Position numbers and translations under genes: made by a program. A stretch of DNA of 64,000 bases, taken from positions 124,001 to 188,000 of the forward strand of contig NZ_JARPVX010000002.1 in the NCBI RefSeq assembly GCF_033947565.1, read 5' to 3'. The stretch comes from Lichenihabitans sp033947565. Its GTDB lineage: Bacteria > Pseudomonadota > Alphaproteobacteria > Rhizobiales > Beijerinckiaceae. Under the pieces are notes generated by a model, which searched no databases, was not told the DNA's origin, and worked only from the letters and a program-made list of their open reading frames with translations. How positions within the stretch are numbered: the first letter of the stretch is position 1; every line of letters starts with the position of its first letter. Below, piece by piece: positions 1 to 9,177 of the stretch.

Positions 1-225
1 GTGGAGACCGTGGCGCGTTTGCGCGCCGCGCAAGGCCATGTCTTCGCGGTCGGAGCCGGCCAGAACGGTACCGGCGCCCTGCCCTGCGTCGCGACCGGCC
101 ATGCCGCCCTCGACCCCCTGGCCATGCTGCTGGCCTTCTACGGTTTCGCCGAACAGATCGCCCGGGCCCGCGGACACGACCCGGACCGGCCCAGTCTGCT
201 GCGCAAAGTCACGGAAACGGTGTGA
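1..225 (+). CDS. SIS-domain sugar-phosphate isomerase/deaminase, C-terminal fragment (gene continues upstream of window)
   Basis: Only the last 74 residues are present; the reading frame is open at the window edge, so the GTG at base 1 need not be the real start. The tail, with GHAALDPLAMLLAFY followed by DPDRPSLLRKVTETV, is the typical C-terminus of GlmS-like SIS proteins that act as glucosamine-6-phosphate deaminases (NagB-II/AgaS type). Its TGA overlaps the ATG of nagA (TGATG), so the two are translationally coupled. The nagA neighbour supports a role in converting GlcN-6-P to fructose-6-P after deacetylation. The exact subfamily cannot be fixed from this fragment. Confidence 0.75.
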   Translation: METVARLRAAQGHVFAVGAGQNGTGALPCVATGHAALDPLAMLLAFYGFAEQIARARGHDPDRPSLLRKVTETV

Positions 226-1403
226 TGCTCGACAGCGCCCTGCGGGTCGGCCGGCTGTTCACCGGCGAACAGTTCCTCGACGACCATGCCGTGCTGCTAA
301 GCCAGGGCCGCATCGAGGATGTGGTGCCGGCTGCCCAACTGCCGTCCGGTCTGCCGGTCGAGGATCTCGGCCCGGATCTTCTGCTGGTGCCGGGCTTCGT
401 GGACGCGCAGGTGAATGGCGGCGGCGGCGTGTTGTTCAACGAGGCGCCCGATCTCGCGGGCGCCATGGCGATCGCCGAAACGCACCGCCGCTTCGGCGCC
501 ACGGCCATGCTGCCGACCTTCATCACCGACGCCGACGCCCCGCGGGCGCGGGCCGTTGTGGCGATCCGCCAGGCGCTGGCCGAACGGCGGCCCGGCATCG
601 CCGGCATTCACCTCGAGGGACCCTTCTTGTGTCGGGCCCGCAAGGGCGCCCATGCGGCGGACCTCATCCGACCGATGAGCGATGCGGATGTCGACAGTCT
701 GCTGGAGCTTGGTCTCGACACGGTGTTGCTGACCGTCGCGGCCGAGAATGCGACGCCAAAACAGATTCGGCGGTTGTCCGACGCCGGCATCATCGTCAGC
801 CTCGGGCATAGCGACGCCAGTTACGAGATTGCCAGCGCGGCCGCCGATGCGGGCGCGCGCGGCATCACCCACCTGTTCAACGCCATGAGCCAATTCGGCC
901 ACCGTGGGCCGGGCCTCGTCGGCGCGGCGCTCGACCACGGCGCCCTGTGGTGCGGCCTGATCGCCGACGGGCACCATGTGCATGCCGCGGCGGCACGCGT
1001 GGCCTTGCGGGCCAAGAAGGGCCCCGCCCGGCTGTTCTTGATCAGCGATGCCATGCCTCCGGCCGGGGCGCCGGGCGACACCTTCACCCTGTCGGGCCGT
1101 CGCGTGACGCGCAAGGGCTCGCGGTTGACGCTCGATGACGGCACTTTGGCGGGCTGTGACCTGACGATGGATGCCGCGGTCCGCCATGCGGTCTCGGCGT
1201 TCGACGTGCCGCTCGGCGAGGCGCTGCGCATGGCGAGCCTTTATCCGGCGATGTTCCTGCGGCTCGACCACGATCGCGGCCGGATCGCGCCCGGATATTG
1301 CGGCGATCTGGTGCTGCTGTCGCCAAAGCTGCAGGTCGAAGGCGTGTGGATCGCCGGGCAGGGGCGGCGAGAACCTAGGGCCCCTGGGGTCAGTGCCGCT
1401 TAG
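225..1403 (+). CDS. nagA: N-acetylglucosamine-6-phosphate deacetylase
   Basis: Cytoplasmic amidohydrolase that removes acetate from GlcNAc-6-P, giving GlcN-6-P for the upstream SIS enzyme. The 392-residue length is normal. Visible motifs are PGFVDAQVNGGGG near residue 57, HLEGPF near 129 (metal-binding Glu), GHSDA near 194, HLFNAM near 216, DGHHVH near 248 and ISDAMPPAG near 273, which holds the catalytic Asp. The ATG at 225 overlaps the upstream stop; a GTG three bases earlier is the alternative. It could serve peptidoglycan amino-sugar recycling or chitin/GlcNAc use, and no transporter is in view to decide. Confidence 0.95.
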   Translation: MLDSALRVGRLFTGEQFLDDHAVLLSQGRIEDVVPAAQLPSGLPVEDLGPDLLLVPGFVDAQVNGGGGVLFNEAPDLAGAMAIAETHRRFGATAMLPTFITDADAPRARAVVAIRQALAERRPGIAGIHLEGPFLCRARKGAHAADLIRPMSDADVDSLLELGLDTVLLTVAAENATPKQIRRLSDAGIIVSLGHSDASYEIASAAADAGARGITHLFNAMSQFGHRGPGLVGAALDHGALWCGLIADGHHVHAAAARVALRAKKGPARLFLISDAMPPAGAPGDTFTLSGRRVTRKGSRLTLDDGTLAGCDLTMDAAVRHAVSAFDVPLGEALRMASLYPAMFLRLDHDRGRIAPGYCGDLVLLSPKLQVEGVWIAGQGRREPRAPGVSAA

Positions 1404-1434
1404 GCCGAGAACCCGCTCAACGCCCGGAACCGGT

Positions 1435-1944
1435 TCATAGCCCGCGCTTGAACCGCATCGCAGGCCCCTGCCCCACCACGGTCAGGTCGCCGTTGGATTC
1501 GAGATGCCATTTCGGCAGCGAGTGCAGCCCAACCAGGATGTCGTGCTCGGTGTCGTCGACGGGCTTGCCGCAGTTCTTGCGCGTCATCGCGATCGAGCCG
1601 GCCGCAAGCTTCTGGTCCTTGATCGGATAGAGCGCCATCGAGAAGGTGTTGCAGCCGCCGAAGCCGGTGGCGCGCAGCTTGTCGTCGAGGCTGAAGCTCG
1701 GCGCGTCGCCCGACAGGCTCCGGCCCCCGATGTCATACAGGATCCAGGTGGCGCCGAAGGGGAACTGTTGTTCCGCCGCCCCTGTGGGCTTGTAGACTTC
1801 TTCCTTCTGCTTGCGCAGCAGCTTGGGGCCTGCCTGGGCCAGCACGGGCGTCGACAGCGGCAATGCGAGCCCGGCGACCAGCATGAGGCGCAACGAAAGT
1901 CCGCGGCGGCGAGCGACGTGGGGGCGACGTGGCAAAAACGGCAT
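1435..1944 (-). CDS. Secreted META/HslJ-like domain protein
   Basis: About 169 residues. The N-terminus has a run of Arg, a hydrophobic core (LMLVAGLALPLSTPVLAQA) and an Ala-x-Ala type cleavage site, so export to the periplasm is expected. The mature part contains ATGFGGCNTFSMAL and a second Cys in TRKNCG, the pattern of META domains (HslJ family), which form a small beta fold and are linked to envelope stress or antibiotic tolerance in other bacteria. The ATG at 1944 is preferred because GGAG lies a few bases upstream; an in-frame ATG lies 15 bases earlier. It converges on nagA with a 31-bp gap. Specific function unknown. Confidence 0.7.
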   Translation of the reverse strand: MPFLPRRPHVARRRGLSLRLMLVAGLALPLSTPVLAQAGPKLLRKQKEEVYKPTGAAEQQFPFGATWILYDIGGRSLSGDAPSFSLDDKLRATGFGGCNTFSMALYPIKDQKLAAGSIAMTRKNCGKPVDDTEHDILVGLHSLPKWHLESNGDLTVVGQGPAMRFKRGL

Positions 1945-2021
1945 GGTTCTCCGGCCCATGGTGATCGTTGATCGCGGTAGCAGACGGAGTGATGCAGAAC
2001 AACGTCAGGTTTGGGACGACA

Positions 2022-3023
2022 TCAAGGCACCGGCTCGCTGCGACCGCCGGAGGGCAAGCGGCCCACAAGGCTGTCGAAGAGCGGATTGGCGGCCGCGAAG
2101 ATGTAATCCATGGGGGCCACGATCACCTTGCCGGCGCCGCGCTCCACCAACCAATCCGACAACGGGCCCACCTGCCCGGCCGCGCAGTGGAAGATCTGCA
2201 AATCGGGGCTTCCCGAGGGAAACCGCTCGGCTGCAAAGCGGGCCGCGGCTTCGGGGCCGAGGTCCGGCGCGCCTGCTTCGAACTGGGCCCGGACCTCGCG
2301 GGACAGGCGGGCGGCTTCCTCGGCCGCGATGCGGGCCAGGATCATGCGGGCCGCCGCCAGGGTGGCGTCCGACCACGGCGCTGTCAGCGAGGCCATCAGG
2401 TTCGCCTCGGACCGCAGCATCACGCCATCGTCCAGCACCTTGAGGCCGTTCGCGGTCAACGTCGCCCCGGTGGTGGTGATGTCCACGATGAACTCGGCCG
2501 TCCCGGAGGCGGGTGCTCCTTCGGTGGCGCCGAGGCTTTCCACGATCCGGTAATCCGTGACGCCCCGCGACGACAGGAAGGCGCGGGTGAGATTGATGTA
2601 TTTGGTGGCTACGCGCATCCGGCGCCCACGCCGGGCATGGAACACGGCCGCCACATCCTCGAGATCGGCCGTGCCGCGCACGTCGATCCAGGCTTGCGGC
2701 ACCGCCACCACCACATTGGCGTTGCCGAAGCCGAGCTTCGACAGCAGGGCGACGCGTGCGCCGGCGTCGGCCACCTGCTCACGCAACAGGTCCTCGCCCG
2801 CGACGCCCAGATGCACGGCGCCCTCGGCCAGCTGGCTGACGATGTCGGCCACCGGCAGATAGGCGACCTCGACGTCGTCGAAGCCCGCCAGGGTCCCGCG
2901 ATAATCGCGGGCGCCACGGCCCTGCTGCAGCGTCAGTCCCGCACGCGCGAAGAAGCCGGCGGCGTTCTCCTGCATGCGGCCCTTGGATGGAACGGCCAGC
3001 ACAAGCGGACGGCTCGTCGTCAT
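2022..3023 (-). CDS. hisG: ATP phosphoribosyltransferase, catalytic subunit
   Basis: First enzyme of histidine synthesis: joins ATP and PRPP. The N-terminal part shows VLAVPSKGRMQENA, GVAGEDLL, and the PRPP-binding stretch EFIVDITTTGATL. At 333 residues it is much longer than the roughly 210-230 residues of a typical HisZ-dependent short HisG. The extra segment (about residues 230-333) includes IFHCAAGQVGPLSDWLVERG and GKVIVAPMDYIF. Its start codon overlaps the hisZ stop by four bases (ATGA), so the two subunits are translationally coupled. Longer HisG proteins of this kind occur in some Bradyrhizobium relatives, as far as I recall. Confidence 0.93.
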   Translation of the reverse strand: MTTSRPLVLAVPSKGRMQENAAGFFARAGLTLQQGRGARDYRGTLAGFDDVEVAYLPVADIVSQLAEGAVHLGVAGEDLLREQVADAGARVALLSKLGFGNANVVVAVPQAWIDVRGTADLEDVAAVFHARRGRRMRVATKYINLTRAFLSSRGVTDYRIVESLGATEGAPASGTAEFIVDITTTGATLTANGLKVLDDGVMLRSEANLMASLTAPWSDATLAAARMILARIAAEEAARLSREVRAQFEAGAPDLGPEAAARFAAERFPSGSPDLQIFHCAAGQVGPLSDWLVERGAGKVIVAPMDYIFAAANPLFDSLVGRLPSGGRSEPVP

Positions 3024-4156
3024 CGTGGTGTTCCCTGCCCGGGATGAAGGGTGTCGACCCAGATCGCGGCGCCGACGGCCGGGACAGGCACCGTGCTGCC
3101 GAGCGCCTGGGCGAGACGATCGTAGCGGCCCCCGACCAGCACCGGCCCTCCAGGCAGCCCCGCCAAGCGAGCCTCGAAAACGAAGCCCGTGTAATAATCG
3201 AGGTTGCGACCAAAGGCGCCCGAGAACCGGGTGGTGGCGAGGTCGACGCCTTCGATCGCCATCAGGCTGATGCGCGCCTCGAACAGGTCGAGCGCCGCCG
3301 ATAGGTCGAGCCCAGCCTCTTCGGCCAGGGCCCGCAGAGCGAGGGCAGCTGCGTCGGGCTCGCCCGCAATGGCGAGATAGCGGTCGAGGATCGATCGTTG
3401 TTCCGGCCCGAATGGTGGCGCCGCCCGCAGGGCGACCTGGCTGAGGAAGCGCTCGGCGATCTCGGACGCCGAACGGCCACCGACGCTGGCGATCCCCGCG
3501 ATCGACAGGAGATCGTCGACGAGCGCGCGGGCGCCGGCCGCGTCGGTGCCGGCCATTGCGGCCAGCACGCCGGAATGATCGGCGGCCGTGGTGGGCGCCG
3601 CAGCCAGAACCGTCGCGGCGCTCTCGCCCTTGTCGAGGCCGCGTTTCAGTCGGCGTTGCCACAAGGCCGGCAACCGCAGGGCGTCGAGCAGGGAGGCCAG
3701 CAGGCCGGCATCCCCGAAGATGGTGGTCAGGCTGCCGCCGGCGGCGGCCCGGACCGCTTCGGAGGCTAGGCCCAACACTTCGGCGTCGGCTGCCGCCGTA
3801 TCGGTGCGCCCAAAACTTTCGAGCCCGACCTGAAGCGTTTCGGCCGGCTCGCCGGCCCGCATGCGGAACACCGGGCCCGCGCAGCTGTAGCGCGTCGGCG
3901 TCCCTGCATCGGCGGACGTCAGATAGGCACGGCAGACCGGAATGGTGAACTCCGGCCGCAGGCAGAGTTCCCGACCCGTCTGGTCGGTCGTGAAGAACAG
4001 GCTGGCGCGGATCTCTTCGCCACCGAGATCGAGGAAGGGCGCCGCCTCCTGAAGGATGTCGGGCGTCACCGACGCATAACGGGCTTGCTGCAGGACGGAC
4101 ATCAGGGCCGACATGTTGCGGCGGCCGATCCCGGTGGTTTCGCTCTCGTGAGGCAC
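3020..4156 (-). CDS. hisZ: ATP phosphoribosyltransferase regulatory subunit
   Basis: HisZ is a catalytically inactive relative of histidyl-tRNA synthetase that binds and activates short-form HisG. The class II synthetase-like core is visible: LCLRPEFTIPVCRAYL, YSCAGPVFRMR and DYYTGFVFEARL. The anticodon-binding domain expected in a true HisS is missing. The gene lies between hisS (91-bp gap upstream) and hisG (4-bp overlap downstream), forming hisS-hisZ-hisG on the minus strand. The first ATG (4156) was used; an internal ATG at codon 15 (MSALMS) is an alternative start. Confidence 0.93.
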   Translation of the reverse strand: MPHESETTGIGRRNMSALMSVLQQARYASVTPDILQEAAPFLDLGGEEIRASLFFTTDQTGRELCLRPEFTIPVCRAYLTSADAGTPTRYSCAGPVFRMRAGEPAETLQVGLESFGRTDTAAADAEVLGLASEAVRAAAGGSLTTIFGDAGLLASLLDALRLPALWQRRLKRGLDKGESAATVLAAAPTTAADHSGVLAAMAGTDAAGARALVDDLLSIAGIASVGGRSASEIAERFLSQVALRAAPPFGPEQRSILDRYLAIAGEPDAAALALRALAEEAGLDLSAALDLFEARISLMAIEGVDLATTRFSGAFGRNLDYYTGFVFEARLAGLPGGPVLVGGRYDRLAQALGSTVPVPAVGAAIWVDTLHPGQGTPR

Positions 4157-4247
4157 TACGACGCCGCCATCCCTACCCTGCCCGCGCTTCTAGCATCGTC
4201 GATGCCGGCTGCGAGCGAATTCATCCATCACCGTGAACGCCGGCGCT

Positions 4248-5765
4248 TCACGCCGTTGCGTGGCGCGCCAGAACCTCTCGAACGGCCTCGACAAGGCGCG
4301 CCTCGGGCACCGTCGCCTGTGCCTTCTGGCGCAGTTCGACATAGTCGGACCGGTCCTTGCTGGCGCGGCCGAGTTCGGCCCCAAGCACCAGGTCGCGGAT
4401 CACCACAGTGGCGCCGTCCGCGGCGTCGCGTTCGTTGCTGCCCTGCAGCACGGCGCACAGGCTGCCGCGCTTGTCGGCATATTTCAGCTGCGCATTCAGG
4501 CCCGAGCCGCCGAGATAAAGTTCCGCCGCGATGCCGGCCTGGCGCAACATCGTCACCAGAGCCTGGTAGCGCGCTAGCTGATCGCGATCCAGCACCGTCA
4601 CCACCACGGGGCCGGGAGGCGCCGCATGGGCCACGATAGGGCTGCCGACTGCCTTCAAGGCAGCCTGGAGACGCGAGATGCCGATCGAAAATCCCGTCGC
4701 CGGCACCACCTCGCCGCGGAAGCGAGCCACGAGCCCGTCATATCGGCCACCGCCGCCCACGGAGCCGAACCGAACCGGCTTGCCGTCGTCGCCCGGCACC
4801 GCGAAGGTGAGTTCCGCCTCGAAGACGGGGCCGGTGTAATATTCGAGGCCGCGCACCACGGACGGATCGATGCGCACGCGTCCATCGTCATAGCCGGCGG
4901 CCGCCACCAAGGCGGCTATCTGCTCGAGTTCCGCCACGCCTTCGAGGCCGCGCTCCGAGCGGCCGACCACCGCGCGCAATGCCGCGAGGGTGGCATCCGT
5001 CTGCCCCTGCCCGGCCCCGGTGAAGGCCAGCACGCGCTCGATCTCCGCCGCGTCGAGGCCGGCCCCCTTGGTGAAGTCGCCGCTGTCGTCCTTGCGGCCG
5101 CTGCCCAGCAAGGCCGCCACGCCCTTGGGGCCGAGCCGGTCGAGCTTGTCGATGGCGCGCAACACCGTGAGACGACGCCCGGCATCGGCCGCGCCGCCAA
5201 GGCCGATCGCCTCCATGACGCCATCGAGGACCTTGCGGTTGTTGACCTTCAGCACGTAGTCGCCACGGCCGATCCCGAGCCGCTCCAGACAATCAGCCGC
5301 CATCATGCAGAATTCCGCATCGGCTGCGACGCTGGCCGAGCCGACCGTGTCGGCATCGAATTGCATGAACTGGCGGAAACGACCGGGACCGGGCTTCTCG
5401 TTGCGGAACACATAGCCGGCGCGATAGCTGCGGTAGGGCTTCGGCAGCGCCTGATAGTTCTCGGCCACGAAGCGCGCCAGAGGCGCCGTCAGGTCGTAGC
5501 GCAGGGACAGCCAGGACTCGTCGTCATCCTTGAACGAGAAGACGCCCTCGTTCGGCCGGTCGAGATCAGGCAAAAATTTGCCCAGCGCGTCCGTATATTC
5601 GATGAACGGCGTTTCGACCGGCTCGAAGCCGTAAAGGCGGTAAGTCTCGCGGATGCTGGAGATGATGCGGTCTGTTGCCGCGATGTCCTGCGCATGCCGG
5701 TCGACGAGCCCGCGCGGCAGACGCGCCTTGGCGAGTAAAGGCTCGGTCGGGATAGGATCGGACAT
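4248..5765 (-). CDS. hisS: Histidyl-tRNA synthetase
   Basis: Class II aminoacyl-tRNA synthetase that charges tRNA-His. Motifs include VETPFIEYTDALGKF, SLRYDLTAPLARF, the motif 2 loop FRNEKPGPGRFRQFMQFDAD, and the HisA-type motif RGLEYYTGPVFEAEL. The C-terminal part (about residues 400-505) is the anticodon-binding domain, with DKRGSLCAVLQGSNE. At 505 residues it is longer than the E. coli enzyme, as is usual in this class. It begins the hisS-hisZ-hisG run, so histidine charging and the first step of histidine synthesis are probably transcribed together. Confidence 0.96.
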   Translation of the reverse strand: MSDPIPTEPLLAKARLPRGLVDRHAQDIAATDRIISSIRETYRLYGFEPVETPFIEYTDALGKFLPDLDRPNEGVFSFKDDDESWLSLRYDLTAPLARFVAENYQALPKPYRSYRAGYVFRNEKPGPGRFRQFMQFDADTVGSASVAADAEFCMMAADCLERLGIGRGDYVLKVNNRKVLDGVMEAIGLGGAADAGRRLTVLRAIDKLDRLGPKGVAALLGSGRKDDSGDFTKGAGLDAAEIERVLAFTGAGQGQTDATLAALRAVVGRSERGLEGVAELEQIAALVAAAGYDDGRVRIDPSVVRGLEYYTGPVFEAELTFAVPGDDGKPVRFGSVGGGGRYDGLVARFRGEVVPATGFSIGISRLQAALKAVGSPIVAHAAPPGPVVVTVLDRDQLARYQALVTMLRQAGIAAELYLGGSGLNAQLKYADKRGSLCAVLQGSNERDAADGATVVIRDLVLGAELGRASKDRSDYVELRQKAQATVPEARLVEAVREVLARHATA

Positions 5766-5849
5766 GCGGGCCTCGTAAAGAACGCGAGGCGCCTTCTAGC
5801 GACTCGCGGCCCCTGCAAGCAAGGCTCGTGACCCCATGCCGGGGTGTCC

Positions 5850-6122
5850 TCAGTCGTCCTGGTCGGTGTCGCCTTGCGCGGGTGTCGCCGGGCGCGTCAT
5901 CACGGTCTTGCAGGCAGGGCTCAGGCTCGGCAGGTTGCGGTTGAGGCAGGCCACGATCGCATCCTCGTCCGGCACGGAGGAACTGCACAGGCGGTAAACG
6001 TCGGGCGTGCAGGCCAGTTGATCGTCCGCCGATCCGCGGCCCGCTGCATAGGCCTGACCGCCCAACACCAAGGTCGCCGCGAGCGCGAGAGCAGTTCCAT
6101 AGCCCATAGACTTGATCGACAT
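5850..6122 (-). CDS. Small secreted Cys-rich protein
   Basis: A 90-residue protein starting at the ATG at 6122 (MSIKSMGYG). It has a signal peptide with a hydrophobic core and an AYAAG cleavage region. The mature part has four Cys in the pattern CTPDVYRLC...VACL...PACKTVM, suggesting two disulfides, and ends in an acidic tail. Similar short secreted proteins with this Cys motif are common in Hyphomicrobiales, but no function is known to me. It sits 84 bp from hisS and 103 bp from the GH15 gene, which it follows on the same strand. Confidence 0.7.
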   Translation of the reverse strand: MSIKSMGYGTALALAATLVLGGQAYAAGRGSADDQLACTPDVYRLCSSSVPDEDAIVACLNRNLPSLSPACKTVMTRPATPAQGDTDQDD

Positions 6123-6225
6123 GAATATTCCTTTGCCTCGCGCTTGGTCACGCGCCGGGCCTTCGAGCCCACCGAGAACAACGGCGAGCCCCTGCAAAAG
6201 TTTGCTCGTGCGCTCCGGCTAGTCG

Positions 6226-8037
6226 TCAGGCGCTGTCGCCGCTCTTGGCCCGGTGCCTGGCCGGCCCCGCGCTGCGCTCGAGATTGTGGACGCTGTTGAT
6301 CAGGCCGACATGGGTAAAGGCCTGGGGAAAGTTGCCGACGAGCCTTTGGGCCGACACATCGAATTCTTCCGAGATCAATCCCACGTCGTTGCAATACCCC
6401 ACCAGGCGCTTGAACATGGCTTGCGCCTCGTCCCGCCGGTCCATCATGGTGTAAACGTCGACGAGCCAGAATGAGCAGGGCAGAAAGGTCCCCTCGCCGC
6501 CGCTCAGTCCGTCGACCGCGCTGCCGGTGTCGTAGCGTGCCACGAAACCGTCGTGCAGCAACGATCCCTCGATGGCCTTGACGGTGCCGATCACCCTGGG
6601 ATCGTCGGGCGGCAGGAAGCCGACGATGGGGATCAGCAGCAGGCTCGCATCGAGCGCCTTGGCGCCATAGGACTGCGTGAAGCTGTTCAGCGCCTTGTCG
6701 AACCCCTGGTCGCAGACCTGCTGGTGAATTTCGTCCCGCGTCTTGCGCCATTGCTCGACCGGACCGTCGAGGCCGAATTCCTCGACCGACTTGATGGCCG
6801 ACGTATAGGCCAGCCAGGCCATGACCTTCGAATGGGTGAACTGCCGGCGACCGCCGCGCACCTCCCAGATCCCTTCGTCGGGATCCCGCCAAATGCCGTC
6901 CAGATGCTCGATGAGCTTCTTTTCCAGCTGCCAGCCGGCCACGTCGTGGTCCATGCCGAAGCAGCGCGCCTGGTACATGGCGCCCAGAACCTCGCCGAAC
7001 ACATCGAGTTGCAGTTGCCCCGATGCGGCATTGCCGACCCGCACGGGCTTCGAGCCCTCATAGCCGCTCAACCAATCGATCTGAAACTCATCGAGACGGC
7101 GCTCGCCCGCCACCCCGTACATGATCTGCATCTGGGCCGGCGAGCCCGCGATGGCCCGCAACAGCCAGGCGCGCCATGCCACAGCCTCGTTGAGGAAGCC
7201 CGAATCCACCAGCGCATAAAGCGTCAGGGTGGCGTCTCTCAGCCAGCAATAACGGTAATCCCAGTTGCGGCTGCCGCCGAGCTGCTCGGGCAGCGAGGTG
7301 GTGGCCGCCGCCACGATGCCGCCGGTCTCGAAATGCGTCAGCGCCTTCAGGGTGATCAAGGAGCGAAGCACGAGGTCCGCCCATTCGCCGCTGCCTTCGG
7401 CCTTGAAACCCTTCGACCATTCCCGCCAGTTCCAGGTGGCACGTTCGATCACTTCGCCGACGGAGTGGCGGGCCGGCAGCGGCCGATGCGAGGCCGACCA
7501 GTTGAGTGTGAAGCTTTGTTCCTCGTCCTGGTTCAGCGTGAAGTCTGCGACGGTCGTCATGTTCTCGCCGCGCAGGGGAACGCTGGCGTCGAGCACCAGC
7601 CTGTCGGGGCCCGCGATCATCGACAAGCGGCCGTCATCGAGACGACTGGCCCATGGCACTACGAGGCCATAGTCGAAGCGTACGCAGAGCGTCATCTGCA
7701 TCGCCACGCTGCCCCGCGTGCAACGAAGCTGGCGCGCCACGTCGGCGTGGCCCTCGCGACGGCCCATACAATCGGTCAGCACCACGGTGCCGGCGTCGGT
7801 CTCGAAAGTCGTCTCGAGAACGAGCGTCCCCTTGCGATATTGTCGTGTGACCCGGGCAGTCTCGTCCACCGGGGCGATGCGCCAATAACCGTTGTCTTGA
7901 TTGCCCAACAGGGCTGCGAAGAAGGCAGCGGAATCGAAGCGCGGCAGCCCCAGCCAGTCGATGGAGCCGTTGCGCCCCACAAGGCCCGCCCCTTCGCAAT
8001 TGCCGATGAGCGCGTAATCCTCGATGCGCAACGCCAT
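6226..8037 (-). CDS. Glycoside hydrolase family 15 protein (glucoamylase/trehalase-like)
   Basis: About 603 residues, without a signal peptide, so cytoplasmic. The N-terminal beta domain starts with IEDYALIGNCEGAGLVGRNG and has WLGLPRFDS; the (alpha/alpha)6 domain carries NWDYRYCWLRDATLTLYAL, a hallmark of bacterial GH15 proteins. Members hydrolyse alpha-glucosides such as maltodextrins or trehalose; the substrate cannot be set here. The ATG at 8037 is chosen because AAGGGAG lies just upstream; the longer frame to 8070 lacks this. No otsA or glg genes are adjacent. Confidence 0.9.
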   Translation of the reverse strand: MALRIEDYALIGNCEGAGLVGRNGSIDWLGLPRFDSAAFFAALLGNQDNGYWRIAPVDETARVTRQYRKGTLVLETTFETDAGTVVLTDCMGRREGHADVARQLRCTRGSVAMQMTLCVRFDYGLVVPWASRLDDGRLSMIAGPDRLVLDASVPLRGENMTTVADFTLNQDEEQSFTLNWSASHRPLPARHSVGEVIERATWNWREWSKGFKAEGSGEWADLVLRSLITLKALTHFETGGIVAAATTSLPEQLGGSRNWDYRYCWLRDATLTLYALVDSGFLNEAVAWRAWLLRAIAGSPAQMQIMYGVAGERRLDEFQIDWLSGYEGSKPVRVGNAASGQLQLDVFGEVLGAMYQARCFGMDHDVAGWQLEKKLIEHLDGIWRDPDEGIWEVRGGRRQFTHSKVMAWLAYTSAIKSVEEFGLDGPVEQWRKTRDEIHQQVCDQGFDKALNSFTQSYGAKALDASLLLIPIVGFLPPDDPRVIGTVKAIEGSLLHDGFVARYDTGSAVDGLSGGEGTFLPCSFWLVDVYTMMDRRDEAQAMFKRLVGYCNDVGLISEEFDVSAQRLVGNFPQAFTHVGLINSVHNLERSAGPARHRAKSGDSA

Positions 8038-8094
8038 ACGACTCTCCCTTGGTTTCGCTAGCGAACGCACAAAGCCCGAATTGGTTTTAGCGCC

Positions 8095-9036
8095 TCACGG
8101 CAGTCGGGACAGCCGCTCCACCAGAAGGTCGTAGAATCGATCTGCGTCGGCCTCACGAATATAGGTGCAATTCGCCGCCCGGTCGGTGACGCGCCAATAA
8201 TCCGCCACCGTCATGCCGAGCGTCAGCGGGCTCGCGGTCTCGATCGACACGTTGATGTGCCGCCCCTGGTAGAGGTCGGGCGCGATCAGATAGGCGATGA
8301 CGTTGGGATCGTGCAGGGGCGCGCCGGCCCAGCCGTATTTTTCGAGATCGAAGCGTTCGGAAAAGCCGAGCAGCGCCGCCACCGCGCCACCGGCCTTGTT
8401 GCCGATCGCCGCGATCCGGTCGAGGCGCGCCACGGTGCTGAGCACCCGGTGGGTCACGTCGAGCGGCAGCAGCGTCACCGGAATGCCGCTTCCCAGCACG
8501 ACCGCGGCCGCCTCCGGATCGACGTAGATGTTGAATTCGGCCGCCGGCGTGATGTTGCCCACCTCGAAGTAGGCGCCGCCCATGCTGACCACGGCATCGA
8601 TCCGCGGTGCAATATCCGGCGCCTTGACGAGCGCCATAGCGAGGTTGGTGAGCGGGCCGAGCGTGCAGATCGTGACGGATTTTTCCGGCTCCGATCGGAT
8701 CGTCTCGATGATGAAGTCGACGCCGTGCTGGGCCTGGGGCTTCGCGGTCGGGGTCGGCAGCTCGCACCCGTTCAGCCCTGTTTCACCATGCACGTGTTCG
8801 GCCGTGACCGGTAGGCGCAGCATCGGCCGCGCGCAACCCGGGTAGACTGGAAGCTCAGGATATCCGGCCAGGGCGCTGATCTTCAACGCGTTCTCGGTCG
8901 TGCGCCAGAGCGGAACATTGCCCCCGACCGTGGTGATGCCGAGCACCTGCACATCTTCGGGTGAGGCGAGGGCCAGCAGGATCGCCACCGCGTCGTCCTG
9001 ACCCGGATCGGTATCGATGATGATCTTGCGCGCCAT
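8095..9036 (-). CDS. Inosine-uridine preferring nucleoside hydrolase family protein
   Basis: Hydrolyses the N-glycosidic bond of nucleosides to free base and ribose. The 313-residue protein starts (ATG 9036) with MARKIIIDTDPGQDDA, whose Asp cluster binds the catalytic calcium. Further family marks are CTLGPLTNLAMAL, VSMGGAYFEVGNITPAAEFN (with Asn/Glu contacting ribose) and LHDPNVIAYL. Base preference (purine, pyrimidine or both) cannot be read. It lies divergent from the CDF transporter across 141 bp. It could feed bases to the pyrimidine catabolic genes further along, but that link is only inference. Confidence 0.93.
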   Translation of the reverse strand: MARKIIIDTDPGQDDAVAILLALASPEDVQVLGITTVGGNVPLWRTTENALKISALAGYPELPVYPGCARPMLRLPVTAEHVHGETGLNGCELPTPTAKPQAQHGVDFIIETIRSEPEKSVTICTLGPLTNLAMALVKAPDIAPRIDAVVSMGGAYFEVGNITPAAEFNIYVDPEAAAVVLGSGIPVTLLPLDVTHRVLSTVARLDRIAAIGNKAGGAVAALLGFSERFDLEKYGWAGAPLHDPNVIAYLIAPDLYQGRHINVSIETASPLTLGMTVADYWRVTDRAANCTYIREADADRFYDLLVERLSRLP

Positions 9037-9177
9037 GGGTCGAACTCCCGATCCGTCGCATCGACGTCGCCCGAAACGCCGCAAGCGTCAATGCCGGCGG
9101 TCCGTCTCGCCGCATCGAACCTTGCCTTGCCGGGCAGGTTTGGGCCAAGTCCAGGCCGCGATCGGTTTGGGGGCGCA

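Noticed and set aside
3024..3662. N-terminal part of the long frame that contains hisG
   Set aside because: This part overlaps hisZ in another frame and is Arg/Gly-rich noise; HisG starts at 3023 with the normal family N-terminus.
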